DNA of 12,885 nucleotides from JAZKDW01 sp040387375. GTDB taxonomy: Bacteria; Pseudomonadota; Gammaproteobacteria; Burkholderiales; Burkholderiaceae_D. The stretch spans positions 1 to 12,885 of the forward strand of contig JAZKDW010000062.1 in assembly GCA_040387375.1 (NCBI GenBank), written 5' to 3'. Both the position numbers and the translations under genes were made by a program. Shown piece after piece: positions 7,301 through 12,885 of the stretch; position 1 is the stretch's first letter; each line of letters starts with the position of its first letter. The notes under the pieces are model-generated. The model was not told the origin of the DNA. It ran no database searches and was given only the letters and a program-made list of their open reading frames with translations.

Positions 7301-8174
7301 CCTGCTCCACCTCTGAACGGGTTTGCCAGTCCATGCGCGCCGCCTGTTCGTGCTGCTGCAATTTGAGCCAGTCCTGGTGCCAGCGCAGGCGCTGTTCGAG
7401 ATGGGACTTGCGCTGCTCCAGTTGATCAATCGTGTGGCCAGCGTTGCGGTGGTCGAGATCGAGTTGCGCGCGCACCTCGTCGGTCAACGGTTTCTGGTCG
7501 GCGAAACGGTCGTTGAGTTGCTGCAGTGCAGCCTGTTCCAGCCTGGCGCGCTCGAAGGCGCGTCTGGAAATAGTGGAGTAGAGCGTGCTGCCGGTCAGTG
7601 TCTCCAGCAGTGCGCCGCGTTCATTCTCGTCGGCTTTCAGGAATGCGGCAAACTCGTTTTGCGGCAGCAGCACCGCGCGCGTGAATTGTTCGAAGCTGAG
7701 ACCGATGCGTTTTTCAGTTTCAATCTTGACTTCCCGATTGGTGACTCCGATTGGCTGCATGTCGGCCAGGCTATTCAGCGACATGCTGACCGCTTGCAGC
7801 GCGCCATCGATCTTGATGCGGGAGCGCCGCACGCCCCAGCGCGCGCGATAGGCGGCGCCATCGCTGCCGACAAAATCGACTTCGGCATAACCCTCCGCGG
7901 TGCCGCGGCGCAGCAGGGTGCGGCTGTCTTGCGGCGTGACCCGTTCATCGCGCACGTCCGGCAAGGCGATGCCCCTGCTGCCGGCGTTCAGCAGCCGCGG
8001 CGTGGCGTCGTACAGCGCGAGACAGAGCGCGTCGAGCAGCGTGCTTTTGCCGGCGCCTGTCGGGCCGCTGATGGCGAACAGGCCGGCCGATGCGAGTGGT
8101 TCCTGCTGGAAGTCGACTTCGAACTCACCGGCGAGCGATGCCAGGTTCTTGCCGCGTATGGCGAGGATTTTCAT
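4362..8174 (-). CDS. sbcC: Exonuclease SbcCD, ATPase subunit SbcC
   Basis: Rad50-like SMC-type ATPase subunit of the SbcCD nuclease, which opens hairpins and cruciforms and trims blocked double-strand ends. Walker A is GPTGAGKS at residues 37-44. The zinc hook CPVC is at 615-618, almost exactly mid-protein between two long coiled-coil arms rich in A, Q, E, L and R (about 180-610 and 625-1110). The ABC signature LSGGES is at 1176-1181, Walker B LFIDEG at about 1205-1210, and the D-loop SLD at 1213-1215. At 1270 residues it is longer than the E. coli protein (1048), and the extra length is in the arms. Its ATG overlaps the sbcD stop by 4 bp (ATGA), so the two subunits are translationally coupled. 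Long open frames on the opposite strand and in other frames here are GC-driven shadows. Confidence 0.95.
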   Translation of the reverse strand: MKILAIRGKNLASLAGEFEVDFQQEPLASAGLFAISGPTGAGKSTLLDALCLALYDATPRLLNAGSRGIALPDVRDERVTPQDSRTLLRRGTAEGYAEVDFVGSDGAAYRARWGVRRSRIKIDGALQAVSMSLNSLADMQPIGVTNREVKIETEKRIGLSFEQFTRAVLLPQNEFAAFLKADENERGALLETLTGSTLYSTISRRAFERARLEQAALQQLNDRFADQKPLTDEVRAQLDLDHRNAGHTIDQLEQRKSHLEQRLRWHQDWLKLQQHEQAARMDWQTRSEVEQAAAQRRHELTELESVQAARPFLHEADRLARDIAASHEKISTGEAELAAATLAREAADATCQSAVLTLQAAEQASSAAAPQLDAAKALDARIDAITPAHRSAEKAGGDSRRAASTAQAALAAKEDERVKTIAEQKSIDDWITQNRHLQLLAESWPRWDTLFKQAGETAQVHTRHGHQLAALMKDEAHKRQLDADAAARFQAAASALQEADIKRTQAAETLSGLDPQALPARRLAAEARRDLLVSAEKAWTGLAGNLARHQQQEEKSQHLQQAIAQTETGLEQAQQKKAGFSAALEQAERSLKRAEAACGETVESLRAALEEGEHCPVCGALDHPYRVDNPQLRATLAILQEEVNRCRQQLQQNTGQHAAQTAHSENNRTQLAAVAQELAVLATLIQSARQAWDTLVLAIEKNADLSGMASIAPDERAPWFTGQQQTVQELLRDISQQESIWRLATSAKDQAQKEYDASLAQHASIKEASTTATAHLTQASAESKALAEKCNSAGAQLDTQLADLAVVLDLQPSHEASAWHTLWRKEPEAFHARCRSEAEQWQMQCQARDKHQTHIGTIGVEHKALAGIFAKAQAEAARAAAAFNESETQIRAMQAERLTLFEGKPLRQVELDFRNTIEAAKTRLAEQTEAAKLHAASQTRCAEALAQARANLASQIHTAEAAGRQLDAWLGAFNIRHDSGHPGAATLLDLGRLRALLVHTADWINSERMQLQAITSAAASAAAIMKERQTQRELHELSRPALETVEEGDDAATIQSALDTLATERRAANDTASVIQVSIAQDNTRRQQSAALVTLIDQQAAVHHRWATLSDLIGSADGKKFRNYAQQFTLDVLLGYANRHLHELSRRYRLERVSETLALMVLDQDMGDEARSVHSLSGGESFLVSLALALGLASLSSNRVRVESLFIDEGFGSLDSDTLRVAMEALDGLQAMGRKVGVISHVQEMTERIGAKILVQRMAGGRSSLALVQA

Positions 8175-9415
8175 TGGGTGCTGCTTTCCGATGGCGCCAG
8201 CAGTAACTCGGTGAAGGCAGCGATTTGATCGTCCGGCGCCGCGTTGCTGTATTTCTGCTGATAGAGCCGCTTGAAGATGTCCTCCGGCTGCAGCCGTTCC
8301 AGGTCGTCCAGCGACATAGTGATTGCTTCCGTGTTGGTGCTGCGTGCGATGCTGGTTTCGATTTTCGCCAGGCGCACCGGTTTGCCTTCGAGGGCGGCAT
8401 CGATGCGCGCGCGCAGTCCCGGCTCGGGCGCGTCGAGCAGCACGCGCACTTCGAGCAGGGGTTGCGCTTGCCAGGGCGCTTCGGGCAGGTCTAGCGCGGT
8501 CAGGGCCGCCAGCACCGCATCGATCGGCGCCGGTTTGGCCGGCACACGCAGCAGTTCTACCGCGCGCGGCACCGGGATGGGTGTGATGGCGGCGACCGCT
8601 TCGCCATCGAGGTCGATGCGCAGGATCTGGTGCGGGTAGCCGATTTCGGAAAAGGACATCGGCAGCGGGCTGCCGCTGTAGCGCACGCGGTCCTGCTTGC
8701 CCACGGCTTGCGCCAGATGCAGATGCCCGAGCGCCGCATACGCAATGGCCGGGTCGAACATGCCGGCGGACAGCGCTTCGGCGCCGCCGATGACGATGCG
8801 CCGTTCGGAGTCGGCGGAGATTTCACCGCCGACCATGTGACAGTGGCCGAGTGCCAGGATTGCTTGTCCGGGTTGGCGTCTGGAGAGCGCCAGCTGCAGC
8901 GCTTGCTGGTAGAGCAGCGCGATGCCCGCCATGTAGGGATCGCCGTCGTCGCCGACCTCAACGCGCGGCACATCGCCCGGGCGCAGGAAGGGGATCGCCA
9001 GGCACCAGGCGGCGATGTCGCCGGCCCGGTTGGTCAGCGGCAGCACCAGCCGCTCCAGGTCGATGTCGCCATTGCCGAGGCGCGTCACGTGGCCGATGAC
9101 GGCAATGTCGAGTGCCTGCAGCAGTGGGCCCGGCGCTTCCAGCCGTCCGGGCGAATCGTGGTTGCCGGCGATGAGGATGATGTTGAGATGCGGCGTGCGG
9201 GTCTTGGCTTGCTGCAGGAAGCGGTAGAGCTGCTTTTGCGATGCGGCGGAGGGATTTGCATTGTCGAAGACGTCGCCTGAAATCAGCAGCGCTTCCGCCT
9301 GTTCGAGGATCAGCGTATCGAGCAGCCAGTCGAGAAAACACTGATGTTCGTAGACACGCTCGAAGTTGTGCAGGGTCTGGCCCAGATGCCAGTCGGAAGT
9401 ATGCAGGAAGCGCAT
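8171..9415 (-). CDS. sbcD: Exonuclease SbcCD, nuclease subunit SbcD
   Basis: Mre11-like Mn-dependent metallophosphatase-fold nuclease of 414 residues, close to the 400 of E. coli SbcD. All metal-binding motifs are present in order: SDWHLG (D8, H10), GDVFD (D48), GNHD (N85, H86), GHCH (190-193) and GHLH (230-233). The later part (about 265-355) corresponds to the capping domain. The C-terminal helices (LDDLERLQPEDIFKRLYQQKY) are where SbcD docks on the SbcC coiled coil. The ATG at 9415 gives the canonical MRFLHTSDWHLG N-terminus and has AAGGA 7 nt upstream. It is the first gene of the sbcDC operon. Its promoter must lie in the 349-bp divergent region, but I could not identify it with confidence. 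Confidence 0.95.
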   Translation of the reverse strand: MRFLHTSDWHLGQTLHNFERVYEHQCFLDWLLDTLILEQAEALLISGDVFDNANPSAASQKQLYRFLQQAKTRTPHLNIILIAGNHDSPGRLEAPGPLLQALDIAVIGHVTRLGNGDIDLERLVLPLTNRAGDIAAWCLAIPFLRPGDVPRVEVGDDGDPYMAGIALLYQQALQLALSRRQPGQAILALGHCHMVGGEISADSERRIVIGGAEALSAGMFDPAIAYAALGHLHLAQAVGKQDRVRYSGSPLPMSFSEIGYPHQILRIDLDGEAVAAITPIPVPRAVELLRVPAKPAPIDAVLAALTALDLPEAPWQAQPLLEVRVLLDAPEPGLRARIDAALEGKPVRLAKIETSIARSTNTEAITMSLDDLERLQPEDIFKRLYQQKYSNAAPDDQIAAFTELLLAPSESSTQ

Positions 9416-9764
9416 CAGGAGGTCCTTTGTCCGCTCGGGACGTAATGGTCGTTCGGTTTTGTGCGGCGCGCTGCGGATTTGTCGGGTGCGTGATCCTAAC
9501 CCAAGCGCGGCTTCATGTCAGTGGGTGTTGCCAATCCTGCACGGAATGGAGCTCATGGCGTGAGCCTGACCGTGGCGTCGCCACCGGAAAAGTCCGCCGC
9601 CGTGAGAGAACCTTCGCCGGGATATCACGAACTATTTCCCCGCTTCCATGGTCACACTTTCAATAGGATCAGGCTTCCTCAAGCTGATCGGCTGGTGCCG
9701 ACGCAAACAGAATGTCATTCACTCTGATACGCGCGGCGCCCCTCGACAACCGGGATTTTTTTCA
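9416..9764. other. Divergent intergenic region sbcD / uvrA-like
   Basis: These 349 bp should hold the promoters of sbcDC (leftward) and of the UvrA-like gene (rightward). I see no LexA box of the CTGT-N8-ACAG type and no strong -35/-10 pair. TTGGGT and CAAATC at 17 bp on the minus strand are a weak candidate for sbcD. A 13-bp palindrome GTGGCG-T-CGCCAC is at 9572-9584, near the middle. The UvrA-like frame is open back to 9648, but that extension is not expected to be translated. Confidence 0.45.
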
Positions 9765-12329
9765 ATGAGTAAAAACAAAAACCATCACGTTCCCAGGCTT
9801 GCAGGCGAGACCACGAGCGGCTTCGTCCATGTGCGCGGCGCCCGCGAGCACAATCTCAAGGATATCGGCGTTGACATCCCGCGCAATGCGCTGGTGGTTT
9901 TCACCGGCATTTCCGGCTCGGGCAAATCCTCGCTGGCCTTCGGCACCCTTTATGCGGAGGCGCAACGCCGCTATCTCGAATCGGTGTCGCCCTACGCGCG
10001 GCGCCTGTTCCACCAGATGCCGGTCCCGGACGTCGATGAAATCGACGGCCTGCCGCCGGCCGTGGCATTGCAGCAGCAGCGCGGCTCGCCGACCACCCGT
10101 TCGTCCGTCGGCAGCGTCAGCACGCTGTCGAATTCAATCCGGATGCTGTACTCGCGCGCCGGCGATTACCAGCCCGGACAGCCGCTGCTTTATGCGGAAT
10201 CGTTTTCGCCGAATACCGCCGAAGGCGCCTGTCCCACCTGCCATGGGCTCGGCCGCATCCACGAGGTGACCGAGCGCTCGATGGTGCCCGATGACACGCT
10301 CACGATCCGCGAGCGCGCCATCGCCGCCTGGCCAACCGCGTGGCATGGCCAGAACCTGCGCGAAATCCTGATGACGCTTGGATTCGATATCGATCGCCCG
10401 TGGCGGGAAATCCCGAAAAAGGACCGCAACTGGATTCTCTTCACCGATGAACAGCCGGTGGTGCCGGTCTACTCCGGGTTCGACGCCGAAGAGGTGCGGC
10501 GCGCGCTAAAGCGCAAGGACACGCCCAGCTATCAGGGAACCTTCACCAGCGCCAGGCGTCATGTGCTGCAGACCTACGCCAACACGGAAAGCGCGTCGAT
10601 GAAAAAGCGCGTTGCGCAGTACATGGTCAGCAGCGAATGCCCGCTCTGCCACGGCAAGCGCCTGCGCCCCGAATCATTGTCGGTGACCTTTGCCGGCCAT
10701 GATATCGGCGACCTGTCGCGGCTGCCGCTCAAGCGCCTCGACGAGATCCTGCGTCCCTATGCGGATGGCAGCGCTCTTCATGATGCAAGGTCCGCCAGGG
10801 AGCATCCGGAAAAAATGATCGTCACGCAGCGGATCGCCGAGGACCTGGTGGCGCGGCTTGACGTCCTGCTTGATCTCGGGCTCGGCTATCTGACGCTGGA
10901 ACGCAGCACACCCACGCTGTCGCCGGGCGAACTGCAGCGCCTGCGGCTGGCGACCCAGGTGCGCTCGAATCTGTTCGGCGTCGTGTACGTACTCGACGAG
11001 CCCTCGGCCGGACTGCATCCGGCGGACACCGAGGCATTGCTGAGCGCGCTCGGACGATTGAAAGCCGCCGGCAATTCACTGTTCGTTGTCGAACATGCGC
11101 TGGACGTGATCCGTCACGCCGACTGGATAGTCGATGTCGGGCCCGCGGCCGGCGAACAGGGCGGGTTCGTGCTCTACAGCGGCCCGCCCGCCGGGCTCGA
11201 AAAAGTCGAGGCGTCCCAGACCCGGCGTTATCTTTTCGTCCGCGATCCGCTGCCGGCACGGACACCGCGCCTGCCGGCGGCATGGCTGCGCCTGGAAGGC
11301 GTTACGCGCAATAACCTGCACCGGCTCACCGTCGACTTTCCGCTTGGCGTGCTGACCAGCGTGACCGGCGTGTCCGGCTCGGGCAAGTCGAGCCTGGTGA
11401 GCCAGGCACTGGTGGAACTGGTCGCCGCCGCGCTGGGCCATGAGGCGCCGGCAGATGCCGAGGAAGATGAAGAGCTGGGGCAGGCGGCGCCAGTTACCGC
11501 CGGTGGCAGGATCTCGGCCGGCATGGACGGCATAAAACGGCTGGTGCGGGTTGACCAGAAACCGATCGGACGCACGCCGCGATCCAACCTTGCCACCTAC
11601 ACTGGACTGTTCGACCACGTCCGCAAGCTGTTCGCCGCGACCGGCGCGGCGCGCAGCCGCCGTTATGATGCCGGGCGCTTTTCATTCAACGTTGCCAAAG
11701 GCCGCTGCGAGACCTGCGAAGGCGAAGGTTTTGTCATGGTGGAGCTGCTGTTCCTTCCCAGCGTGTATGCGCCATGTCCCGCCTGCCACGGCGCCCGCTA
11801 CAATGAAAAAACCCTGGAAATAAAATATCGCGGCCAGAACGTCGCCGAGGTGCTCGGCATGACGGTCGATGCGGCATGGGCGTTTTTTGCCGACGAGCCG
11901 CTGGTGCTGCGCTCGCTCGCGGTGCTGCGGGACGTCGGCCTCGGTTACCTGCGGCTGGGCCAGCCAGCGACCGAGCTCTCGGGCGGCGAGGCGCAGCGCA
12001 TCAAGCTGGCCGCCGAACTGCAGCGCGCGACGCGCGGCAACGCGCTGTATATTCTCGACGAACCGACCACCGGCCTGCATCCGGCAGACGTCGAAAAGCT
12101 GGTGGCGCAACTCGACGCACTGGTCGAATCGGGCAATACCGTGATCGTGGTTGAGCACGACATGCGTGTGGTTGCGGCGAGCGACTGGGTGATCGACATT
12201 GGTCCCGGCGCGGGAGAAGAGGGTGGTCACGTGGTTGCCTCGGGAACGCCGGCCGCGGTGGCAGGCGCGTCCGGAAGCTGCACGGCGCCTTATCTGGCGC
12301 GCTTTCGCGCGGCACAGGAGGCGGCCTGA
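9765..12329 (+). CDS. UvrA-like ABC ATPase lacking the UvrB-binding domain (UvrA2 type)
   Basis: An 854-residue paralogue of UvrA, the damage-sensing ATPase of nucleotide excision repair. It has two ABC modules: Walker A GISGSGKS at 48-55 and GVSGSGKS at 535-542; Walker B VYVLDEPSAGLHP (about 407-419) and LYILDEPTTGLHP (about 761-773). The second module keeps the zinc cysteines C648/C651 and C671/C674 and a normal LSGGE (738-742). The first module has LSPGE (385-389) instead of LSGGE. Only one CxxC (CPTC, 156-159) of the first zinc module remains. The insertion that binds UvrB is absent, which explains the length below the usual 940 or so. A further CPLC is at 292-295, and an acidic linker (ADAEEDEE, 563-570) follows Walker A2. 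Proteins of this short type are linked to drug or DNA-adduct tolerance rather than core repair. Start at 9765: GGGA lies 9 nt upstream and the good UvrA homology begins soon after. Confidence 0.9.
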   Translation: MSKNKNHHVPRLAGETTSGFVHVRGAREHNLKDIGVDIPRNALVVFTGISGSGKSSLAFGTLYAEAQRRYLESVSPYARRLFHQMPVPDVDEIDGLPPAVALQQQRGSPTTRSSVGSVSTLSNSIRMLYSRAGDYQPGQPLLYAESFSPNTAEGACPTCHGLGRIHEVTERSMVPDDTLTIRERAIAAWPTAWHGQNLREILMTLGFDIDRPWREIPKKDRNWILFTDEQPVVPVYSGFDAEEVRRALKRKDTPSYQGTFTSARRHVLQTYANTESASMKKRVAQYMVSSECPLCHGKRLRPESLSVTFAGHDIGDLSRLPLKRLDEILRPYADGSALHDARSAREHPEKMIVTQRIAEDLVARLDVLLDLGLGYLTLERSTPTLSPGELQRLRLATQVRSNLFGVVYVLDEPSAGLHPADTEALLSALGRLKAAGNSLFVVEHALDVIRHADWIVDVGPAAGEQGGFVLYSGPPAGLEKVEASQTRRYLFVRDPLPARTPRLPAAWLRLEGVTRNNLHRLTVDFPLGVLTSVTGVSGSGKSSLVSQALVELVAAALGHEAPADAEEDEELGQAAPVTAGGRISAGMDGIKRLVRVDQKPIGRTPRSNLATYTGLFDHVRKLFAATGAARSRRYDAGRFSFNVAKGRCETCEGEGFVMVELLFLPSVYAPCPACHGARYNEKTLEIKYRGQNVAEVLGMTVDAAWAFFADEPLVLRSLAVLRDVGLGYLRLGQPATELSGGEAQRIKLAAELQRATRGNALYILDEPTTGLHPADVEKLVAQLDALVESGNTVIVVEHDMRVVAASDWVIDIGPGAGEEGGHVVASGTPAAVAGASGSCTAPYLARFRAAQEAA

Positions 12330-12440
12330 ATAAAACAGGCCAAGCATGTAGAATGGCGCAAAATGCGACGCATCACATCGTGCGCATACCTTTGACAACT
12401 GGCGGCCCGCAGGCCTTTCCTACCCTACACGGAGTAAAAA

Positions 12441-12719
12441 ATGCTGAAAAAATCCACTTCCATATTATTTGCGGCAGTGACATTGCTGGCAGGTCTGACC
12501 GCATGCCAAAAGACCGACACCACCCCCGCAAAAGGCCCGGCAGAACAGGCCGGCGCGCAGCTTGATGCAGCCGCATCCAAAGCGCGGGAGCAGATCAATG
12601 AGGTCGGAGCGAACGTCGGAAAAGCGCTGCAACAAGCGGGTGAAAAAGGCGGAGAAGCCGTGAAAAAGGGCGGGGAAAAATTGGAGGAAGCGGCTAAAGA
12701 GGCGCAGAAGAAAGATTAA
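12441..12719 (+). CDS. Small Lys/Glu-rich lipoprotein
   Basis: A 92-residue predicted lipoprotein. Residues 1-21 form a lipoprotein signal peptide ending in the lipobox LTAC, with C22 as the lipidated cysteine. Q23 at +2 favours transport to the outer membrane. The mature part is a charged, alanine-rich, probably single amphipathic helix (for example AAASKAREQINEVGANVGKAL). It has loosely repeated K-G-G-E units (EKGGEAVKKGGEKLEEAAKEAQKKD) and no cysteine besides the lipidated one. No enzyme motif is present, and a stress-related or envelope-spacing role is only a guess. GGAG lies 6 nt before the ATG. A perfect TTGACA is at 12392-12397 but without a clear -10 at 17 bp; TAGAAT at 12349-12354 is another partial promoter element. 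It is 111 bp downstream of the UvrA-like gene and may have its own promoter. Confidence 0.8.
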   Translation: MLKKSTSILFAAVTLLAGLTACQKTDTTPAKGPAEQAGAQLDAAASKAREQINEVGANVGKALQQAGEKGGEAVKKGGEKLEEAAKEAQKKD

Positions 12720-12742
12720 TTTTAAGTCCGGGTAATGTCGTA

Positions 12743-12832
12743 GGGTGGGAAAGCGCAGCGCCTTCCATCATGCGGCGTTTGCAATTGCCATCCGTGTTCG
12801 GAGATGGTGGAAGGCGCTGCGCTTTTCCACCC
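12743..12832 (+). repeat. Long hairpin repeat with 29-bp arms
   Basis: The arm 12743-12771 (GGGTGGGAAAGCGCAGCGCC...) is inverted at 12804-12832, with 27 of 29 identical pairs and a 32-nt loop. The two imperfect pairs are G-T and T-G, so in rightward RNA all 29 positions can pair, while leftward RNA would have two A-C mismatches. It starts 24 bp after the lipoprotein stop, where it could act as a terminator or 3' stabiliser. The GTAGGGTGGGAAAGCGCAGCGCC wording is like dispersed REP-type elements I recall from betaproteobacteria; copy number cannot be seen from one window. Confidence 0.75.
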
Positions 12833-12854
12833 AGGGCTGTCAACATGCCGAATG

Positions 12855-12885
12855 TTAAGTTGCCATATCGAGCAGGCGCTTGACG
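12855..12885 (-). CDS. Possible C-terminal end of a leftward gene, cut by the window edge
   Basis: On the minus strand the last bases read ...VKRLLDMAT followed by TAA (12855-12857). The short peptide has normal protein composition and lies just outside the hairpin repeat, as a convergent gene end would. Nothing can be said about its function. It may equally be chance, because only nine codons are visible. Confidence 0.3.
   Translation of the reverse strand, partial: VKRLLDMAT

Noticed and set aside
7323..8228. Long plus-strand open frame (301 codons) opposite sbcC/sbcD
   Set aside because: It is an antisense shadow of the GC-rich repair genes, with no recognisable domain.
9648..9764. Upstream start for the UvrA-like gene
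   Set aside because: It has no ribosome site and the extra 39 residues are not UvrA-like; the ATG at 9765 is a better fit.
9660..9764. LexA/SOS box before the UvrA-like gene
   Set aside because: No CTGT-N8-ACAG pattern was found; an isolated AACAG near 9708 has no partner half.

Overview
The window looks like a chromosomal segment of a GC-rich betaproteobacterium, most likely Burkholderiales and possibly Oxalobacteraceae. The family is inferred from remembered protein likeness. The pointers are a PEP-CTERM exported protein, a short Burkholderia-like 'translational machinery' protein, a flavodoxin-fold protein with a cysteine cluster, and dispersed palindromic repeats. No phage, plasmid, IS, CRISPR, tRNA or rRNA feature was seen.

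Left part (1-2125): an inverted pair of a short dispersed repeat lies at the edge. It is followed by a leftward flavodoxin-fold NAD(P)H/FMN-type oxidoreductase gene with five clustered cysteines. About 400 bp carry no recognised gene, and then comes a small rightward gene for an eRF1-domain-like protein.

Middle (2126-4255): a class II Fic protein (AMP-transferase type, intact HPFDDGNGR motif, N-terminal inhibitory motif, C-terminal winged-helix-like end) is divergent from a PEP-CTERM protein gene. The 280 bp between them is the most informative non-coding stretch. On the fic side there is a promoter whose predicted start falls on or next to the ATG (a leaderless mRNA). It is embedded in five copies of a half-site TGCGGnGAwT, four of which form two inverted pairs with the same 9-nt spacing. 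On the PEP-CTERM side there is a near-perfect sigma-54 promoter, and a hairpin terminator follows that gene.

Right-centre (4362-12329): a DNA repair block. sbcD and sbcC overlap by 4 bp and run leftward. They encode the SbcCD (Rad50/Mre11-type) nuclease, here with an unusually long 1270-residue SbcC. Divergently, a UvrA paralogue of 854 residues runs rightward. It lacks the UvrB-binding insertion and half of the first zinc module, and has a P in its first ABC signature (LSPGE).

Right end (12330-12885): a small lysine/glutamate-rich lipoprotein gene is followed by a long hairpin repeat (29-bp arms). The probable C-terminal codons of a leftward gene are cut by the window edge.

Together the genes suggest three separate units: genome maintenance (sbcDC and uvrA-like), envelope or exopolysaccharide-linked export (PEP-CTERM gene under sigma-54), and a self-regulated Fic module. 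The best candidate for something undescribed is the fic promoter/operator architecture.
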